Source: Phyto melanocephala (taxonomy: Eukaryota > Arthropoda > Insecta > Diptera > Rhinophoridae). Taken from it: a stretch of 64,000 nucleotides of DNA. Below, piece after piece: positions 59,240 through 64,000 of the stretch. How positions within the stretch are numbered: position 1 is the first letter of the stretch; every line of letters starts with the position of its first letter. Made by a program: the position numbers and the translations under genes. Location: assembly GCA_941918925.1 (NCBI GenBank), contig OW799234.1:58446968-58510967 (forward strand), read 5' to 3'. The notes beneath the pieces were generated by a model. The model worked only from the letters and a program-made list of their open reading frames with translations. It made no database searches and was not told the DNA's origin.

Positions 59240-60130
59240 ACTTTTTTTTTAAATTTTTATAAAAATATATTAGTCATATTCATTAGCATTTATTCATTGC
59301 AGATGGCGACATCTGTTGAAGGCGCCACTACATTTTGCAAACACTGAGGATGATGTCTTTGCTAAACATCACGTAGAACACTAGATGACTCTAGTAACAT
59401 TTTTTTGCACAAACTACAAAGGAATTTTATAGGGGTTTGTGAAAACGAAAATGACCGAAGTTTGTTGACAAAAATTAACTAGAGTAATGATTTGTGCCCA
59501 ACTTAACATATAGTTGTACACACAGTCTTATGAGGTTTAAGATTTAAAAATATTAAAAAAAAATGTGCATCAGTAGATTTAAAATAAGTATTTGAATATT
59601 TAAAATACATATTTTAACAAATTTTTTTTTTATCTATTTATTTTTTTGTAAAGGGTGGTTAAATTTTAAGGGCCACAGGGTGATTCAAAATAGACATGCT
59701 CAGCATTTTGCTAAAACGAGAAACTTATTAGTAAGATTTTGATTTTTAAAGTTCTATAACATTTTACTTTTAAAAGATTTTCAAACGAAATAAGTTTTGT
59801 ATAATTTTAAAATTTGTTAGCCATTAGTACATGAAAATAAATTGTTTATAATGTTTAGAAATAATTTTTTTTTTATCTTTAGGTCTAAATTTTCCTAAAT
59901 TCCTTTTTTTAATACACCATAACTTCTAGAAAACATAAGATAACAAAAAGAAATTAGCACCATTTAGTAGATAAAACTCTCCTCTATACCCCTATACCCC
60001 ATTTTATACCCGTTAGGATCCGACCGTGATCAGCAGACCAATTTTTGTGACACAAGGTCAAATATTTTTTGCAAAATTTTAGTAAAAGAGCTAAACAAAT
60101 TTTTTTGTAATGTGTTTTTTTGAAGTATTT
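59240..60130. other. Foreign section within copy 8
   Basis: Includes a unique piece (GCAGATGGCGACATCTGTTG and following, about 59298-59640), then a mariner left end joined to CACAGGGTGATTC (59650-59690) and about 270 bp related to the insert of copy 7. No coding motif. Confidence 0.45.
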
Positions 60131-61030
60131 GAGTTTTTATATCCGCCACCAAAAAAATGGTATGTATATTTTTAATCGGGGTTTTATTTGATGACGATCT
60201 AGCTATGTCCGTCCGTCTGTCCGTCTGTTAAAAGCACGATAGAGGTCCCATCGAAAAAGCTAGTGGGTTCAAATTTTGCCAGAATATGTCTTATACACAA
60301 GGTTTGTTTGGAATAGAAAATTGGCTAAATCGGAGTATAAGAAAGAAAGAAAAATTGCCTAAATGCATGTATTAGGAAGGGAGTTAGAGATCAAAATGTA
60401 CGAAAATTTATACCGCGCAGTGTATTTTCCAATATGTTAAAAATTTTAAACCTAATAAGAGTGACAAATTTAGATCTACGATTCTGAAATTTTGCAGGAA
60501 TTGCTTTTTGGTCAAAGGCTTTCTTCTGATGGAAAATAAATGTGACACGCCAACAACAACGTTCCCATACAACGTTTTCTCTCAAATTCTTATAATTTCT
60601 CTATAAATCGAATAATAAAGGACTTTATTGAAATATCTAAGTTGTATTTATTAGCATAAATAACTTCGACACACCTACTATAACGCTCACTTTCCACGTT
60701 ATTTACTGTTAATGAAATTTAAATTTATAAAACCGACAAAATTAGAGGTATGATGATAAAATTTGCTACGGAAATGCTTTTAGTCAATGTTATTGTTATG
60801 CCAGAAAATTTAGGTGACACGCCCACTCTTACGCCCACATCCTATATAATGCTTTATTTCAAATTCATATAACATCTCAATGAATAAATATTTTGGAAGA
60901 ATTACGGACTATATTGAAATATCTAAGTTGTATTTATTAGCAGAAATTTTATTGACACGCTTACTTTAACGCCCATTTTCACTGAAACACTTAATTTACG
61001 AAAACATTTTACCAGCATATCCAAGTTATA

Positions 61031-61517
61031 AAGGGTGGTTAAATTTTAAGGGCCGATGTTGATTTTGAATAAAACACAAATTATTTAGGAAATTATTATC
61101 ATTTCTTTTTTAATGATAATATTTGTATGGTTCAATTATGTATGGAGGAACAAAATATCGGCCAAATGGCCCCGCGATCTCAACGGCACACCTCGATCCG
61201 ATAGTCCAAATTTTAAATAACATTGCTGATGCTCAATTGTTTGGCACGATGATGAGTCGAAGTTGACTGTTTTTTTGCCACACTATCGCGATAAACAGCA
61301 ATGCTTCTCATTTAACGAAGTTAGAAGGCATTTATAGATGTTCTAACATTTTATACAGACCTGGGGCCGAATTACGGCATTCGATATCGATCGAAATTTT
61401 ACTCGAACGATCGAGTATGCTTTAGGTATATAGATTCTAATAAGAGTTTTCAAATTTCGATCACGTTCGAGTGCCGTAATTCGGCCTCTGTTTTAAATTT
61501 AAAATTTAACCATCCTC
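61031..61517 (-). mobile_element. Mariner passenger in copy 8, with a nested MITE
   Basis: AAGGGTGGTTAAATTTTAAG at the left (TA at 61029-61030) and AAATTTAACCATCCTC at the right. Shorter than its siblings because sequence adjacent to the nested MITE has been deleted. Confidence 0.72.
61364..61487. mobile_element. 124-bp MITE with 3-bp target duplication
   Basis: GGGCCGAATTACGGCATTCG and, in complement, AGGCCGAATTACGGCACTCG make inverted ends extending about 35 bp to CGATCGAAATTT. CTG stands on both sides (61361-61363, 61488-61490). The other mariner passengers read straight through CAGACCTG here, proving insertion. A 3-bp duplication suits a PIF/Harbinger relative, though CTG is not the usual TWA. 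Confidence 0.8.
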
Positions 61518-61662
61518 TACAAAGAAAGAGATGTTTATTTTATTATAAAGAGATTATTCCAAGCGATTAACAAAATAATAATTATTGTGCTTTAAATGTA
61601 CACAAAATTGGTGGTGGGTATAAAAGATTCGGCACAGCCGAATATAGTGCTCTTACTTGTTT

Positions 61663-62118
61663 TTTCACAAAAACAACATTACAACAACAACATACATACA
61701 TACAAACGTGTATACTGGTTAGAGAAAACGTTGCATCGAATCCCAACTGAGCCAAAAAAAAATTTTTTTTAATTTTTTAAAAAATTTTTATTCAATTTTT
61801 TTTTTATTATTTTTTTATTTAATATATTATTTATATTTTTATTATTTTTTTTTTTCATTTTTTTTATTTTTTTTTTTAATTTTTTTTTTATTTTTTTTTT
61901 TTGTTTTATATATGTATATTATATATATAATAAATTTTTTTTTAAATTTTTTTTTTTTAATTTTTTTTTAAATTTTTTTTTTTTCGTTTTTTTAACATAC
62001 ATACGTGTACGTATTTCATATGAGATGAATGGTGATACAAGCAACTGTTATTGCATGACTACACGTTGTGAAGGGTATATAAGATTCGGCATGGCCGAAT
62101 ATAGCACTCTTACTTGTT
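61663..62118 (+). mobile_element. Family B element copy 3, right half
   Basis: TTTTCACAAAAACAACATTA onward matches B copy 1 from about 23935 to its end: tRNA-like patch (61705-61750), T-rich block, TGTGAAGGGTATA, hairpin TTCGGCATGGCCGAA and ACTCTTACTTGTT at 62118. Together with 58259-58602 it makes a full B element. Confidence 0.85.
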
Positions 62119-63689
62119 AATATTATAATTATTTTTATTTTATTAGTGTTCAGCAGAACACTGTTTTAAAAAATTTTAAAAATTCATAATCAAATCTGCG
62201 ACATCAACTTCAGCTACTGTAGTCTTATTTGTTGATTTTTTTCCGCTTTTAAAATGCTTATACGCAATTTTACAAAAATATAATAAAATATTTAGTGAAA
62301 TAAAAATAATTCCTTTTAATAGATTCCATTTCAGACTGATTTCTGCGATGAAGCCTAGTTATCGATTGCAAATACAATAATATCTGTAGTTTTGATTTGC
62401 AGTCCTAAACTTTTATTGGTTAACATGGATGTTTCTAAGATATACTTATTTGTTTTTCTTTTAACCATTGCACAACTAAAACTCTATATACATATATTAA
62501 ATTCTATAATTCTTTTTTGGGTTCGTTTCAAGTTATCCTTTGATGTTACTGTTCTTTACAATCATCAAATCAATTTTAAACATTTTATACATTTGAATAC
62601 TTAAAAATAAACGTAAAAGTTCCTCAAAGGAAATCTAATTTTTTCTTTTGTATTCCTGTCTTCTTATCTTACTGAGAATACCTCAATGAGGCGAATTTCT
62701 CAAGTGGCTCACTTGAAATCGTTATTGTTGATGTTTTGTTTTAAATTTCTGATTTTCTCGCTTGTTCAGACAACATAAATAGATTTTTTCATATTTTTAT
62801 CTTCCGTTTTAAATGTCTTTCGTTATTGAATTCGGTGAAATAAGCATAAATGTCATAAATACTTTTGCCATTGAATTGAGTGTGCGTGTGCGTGTGCCTG
62901 TGCGTGTGCCTGTGTGTGTGGTATTGAATAATAAAAACGACAAAATCTTTAAAATCTGGTATTAGTAGTCTTTAGAGATTTAAATGTTGAATGTTAAACA
63001 AGTCGATGATATTCACAACTACATACAATCAGGGTAGAAACAAGGAAAAGGGAAAAATTAATGTCATCTGTTTAACATAATCAATATGTTTGTAAATAGG
63101 TGTGAGTGCATGTGTGTTTACATACATATTTATATATTGCATGTGAGTGTTGTCTTACATTATTTTGTAATATTATTTCCTTTTTCATATGATTTTTTTT
63201 TACAATTTCTTGTTTTATTAGATTTTTGCCTTTTTATTGTCTTGTGTTAATGACAGTATTTCTTTTGATTTTTCTCTTACCTTATATCATATTTCGGTAT
63301 ATCACAGTGTGTTTATATAAGTGTTGATTTCAATTTAAATATTTTTTGATATAAAACGTAAAATAATTTATGTAAAACGATTCTCCTAATCGGATTTTAT
63401 TTTAAACTCATTTAAAAATGAATTTTAAATTGCCAATACTTACTATTAGGAAATTCAATAGAAATGAAATATACACAAAAATTATTAAATGTTTAACAAC
63501 AAATTATTAATACCAATATTTTTTGCATCTCATTGCTCAAAAGTGTTTAATTATTTTAATAATACAATTATTTAAAATTTTAATTATATTTTTAATATAA
63601 TTATGTCATTATCATATAAATAAAATTGTACAATAAAAATACTTAAAAATAAGTACAGCGGATACATTTTGTTGTCAAAATAAATTGAA
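62119..63689. other. AT-rich stretch with a GTGTGC repeat
   Basis: A (GTGTGC)n-like tract lies at 62880-62922. No other repeat or coding feature; the 70-codon frame at 62392-62604 has no recognisable domain. Confidence 0.4.
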
Positions 63690-63765
63690 AACAAATTAGA
63701 ATGCTATATTCGATTGTGCCGAATCTGTTAATACCCTTCACCATGTACATAGGTATAGTGACCAC
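63690..63765 (-). repeat. Helentron-like 3'-end fragment
   Basis: AACAAATTAGAATGCTATAT, then hairpin TTCGATTGTGCCGAA and AATACCCTTCACCATG. This has the same layout as the 3' ends of families A and B but a different sequence, so it may be a third family. Homology ends by about 63765. Confidence 0.55.
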
Positions 63766-64000
63766 AGCGTAGTTTTCCCCAGATTTCAGACTTAATATTA
63801 TATGTCATTTTGCTTTACCATCTTCGACGCCATCTTTGATAGTGAATTTTAACATAATTAGCTGCATTCTACTGGTCAAGCATTATATTCATTTTTTTTT
63901 AAACACATATCCTTGCTTTCTATTGTCAAGTAGCTGAAAAAAATAGATTTTCGTTTTTATATTTTAATAAAAACATCAAATCATTTGTATTTTTTTTGCT
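63766..64000. other. AT-rich window end
   Basis: Could be the interior of the element whose 3' end is at 63690; no other signal. Confidence 0.3.

Larger units (their letters stand above)
58603..61662 (+). mobile_element. Family A Helentron-like element, copy 8, inserted in family B copy 3
   Basis: Starts TATACCCGCCACCAAAAAAA and ends ATATAGTGCTCTTACTTGTT. Interior is mosaic: a normal leader to about 59240, a ~900-bp foreign section (59240-60130), then a second TATATCCGCCACCAAAAAAA start (60137) with its own core, followed by two repeat units (about 60660, 60960), the mariner passenger and the 3' end. The second start indicates another A copy inserted into or recombined with the first. Host B sequence continues on both sides with no target duplication other than T residues. 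Confidence 0.78.

Overview
The window looks like repeat-dominated nuclear DNA of a brachyceran fly, probably a calyptrate (blowfly or house-fly type). This is inferred from the very AT-rich composition, the insect transposon families present (mariner DD41D, Jockey-like, Ty3/gypsy, Harbinger, pogo, Helitron/Helentron-type) and repeats resembling the Drosophila DINE-1/mini-me elements. I found no host gene I can defend. The longest open frames are transposon genes; most other short open frames are chance ORFs in AT-rich DNA or fall inside repeats.

Layout. 0-10 kb: decayed mariner debris, a degenerate Harbinger element with recognisable ends, a 348-bp MITE, two non-autonomous Helitrons (family C, internal ~105-bp repeats) and an 828-bp mariner. 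10-34 kb: six copies of a ~2.2-kb element (family A), all in the same orientation, two of them almost identical, interleaved with a third family C Helitron, a pogo-type element, MITEs and one copy of a second family (B). Both A and B have Helentron-like anatomy: a TATACCC 5' end, a matching subterminal inverted repeat, a 3' hairpin with GCCGAA stem, and an internal 'TATATA core plus (GTCY)n' module. 34-38 kb: a broken Jockey-like reverse transcriptase and a mariner with an open 237-codon transposase frame that keeps its DD41D triad but has lost most of the DNA-binding half. 41.2-45.7 kb: a 2.32-kb tandem duplication whose unit includes the first 76 bp of the adjacent LTR. 45.7-51.9 kb: a nearly complete minus-strand Ty3/gypsy retrotransposon with identical-looking 530-bp LTRs, 4-bp ATAT target duplication, tRNA-Leu primer site, intact gag, a candidate -1 frameshift site at the gag/pol boundary, and a pol interrupted by three lesions. 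52.7-53.2 kb: a 500-bp CATA microsatellite. 53.9-62.1 kb: B and A copies, including a nest in which a MITE sits in a mariner, inside an A element, inside a B element.

How parts work together. The gypsy gag and pol would be translated from one RNA started in the right-hand LTR. Families A, B and C carry no coding capacity and would depend on replication proteins from elsewhere. Most A copies contain a dead mariner inside them, so that mariner has multiplied as a passenger; the A copy at 10-11.7 kb lacks it. Long remaining stretches are AT-rich and show nothing recognisable. All assignments come from reading motifs, inverted repeats and translations by eye; no database search was possible.
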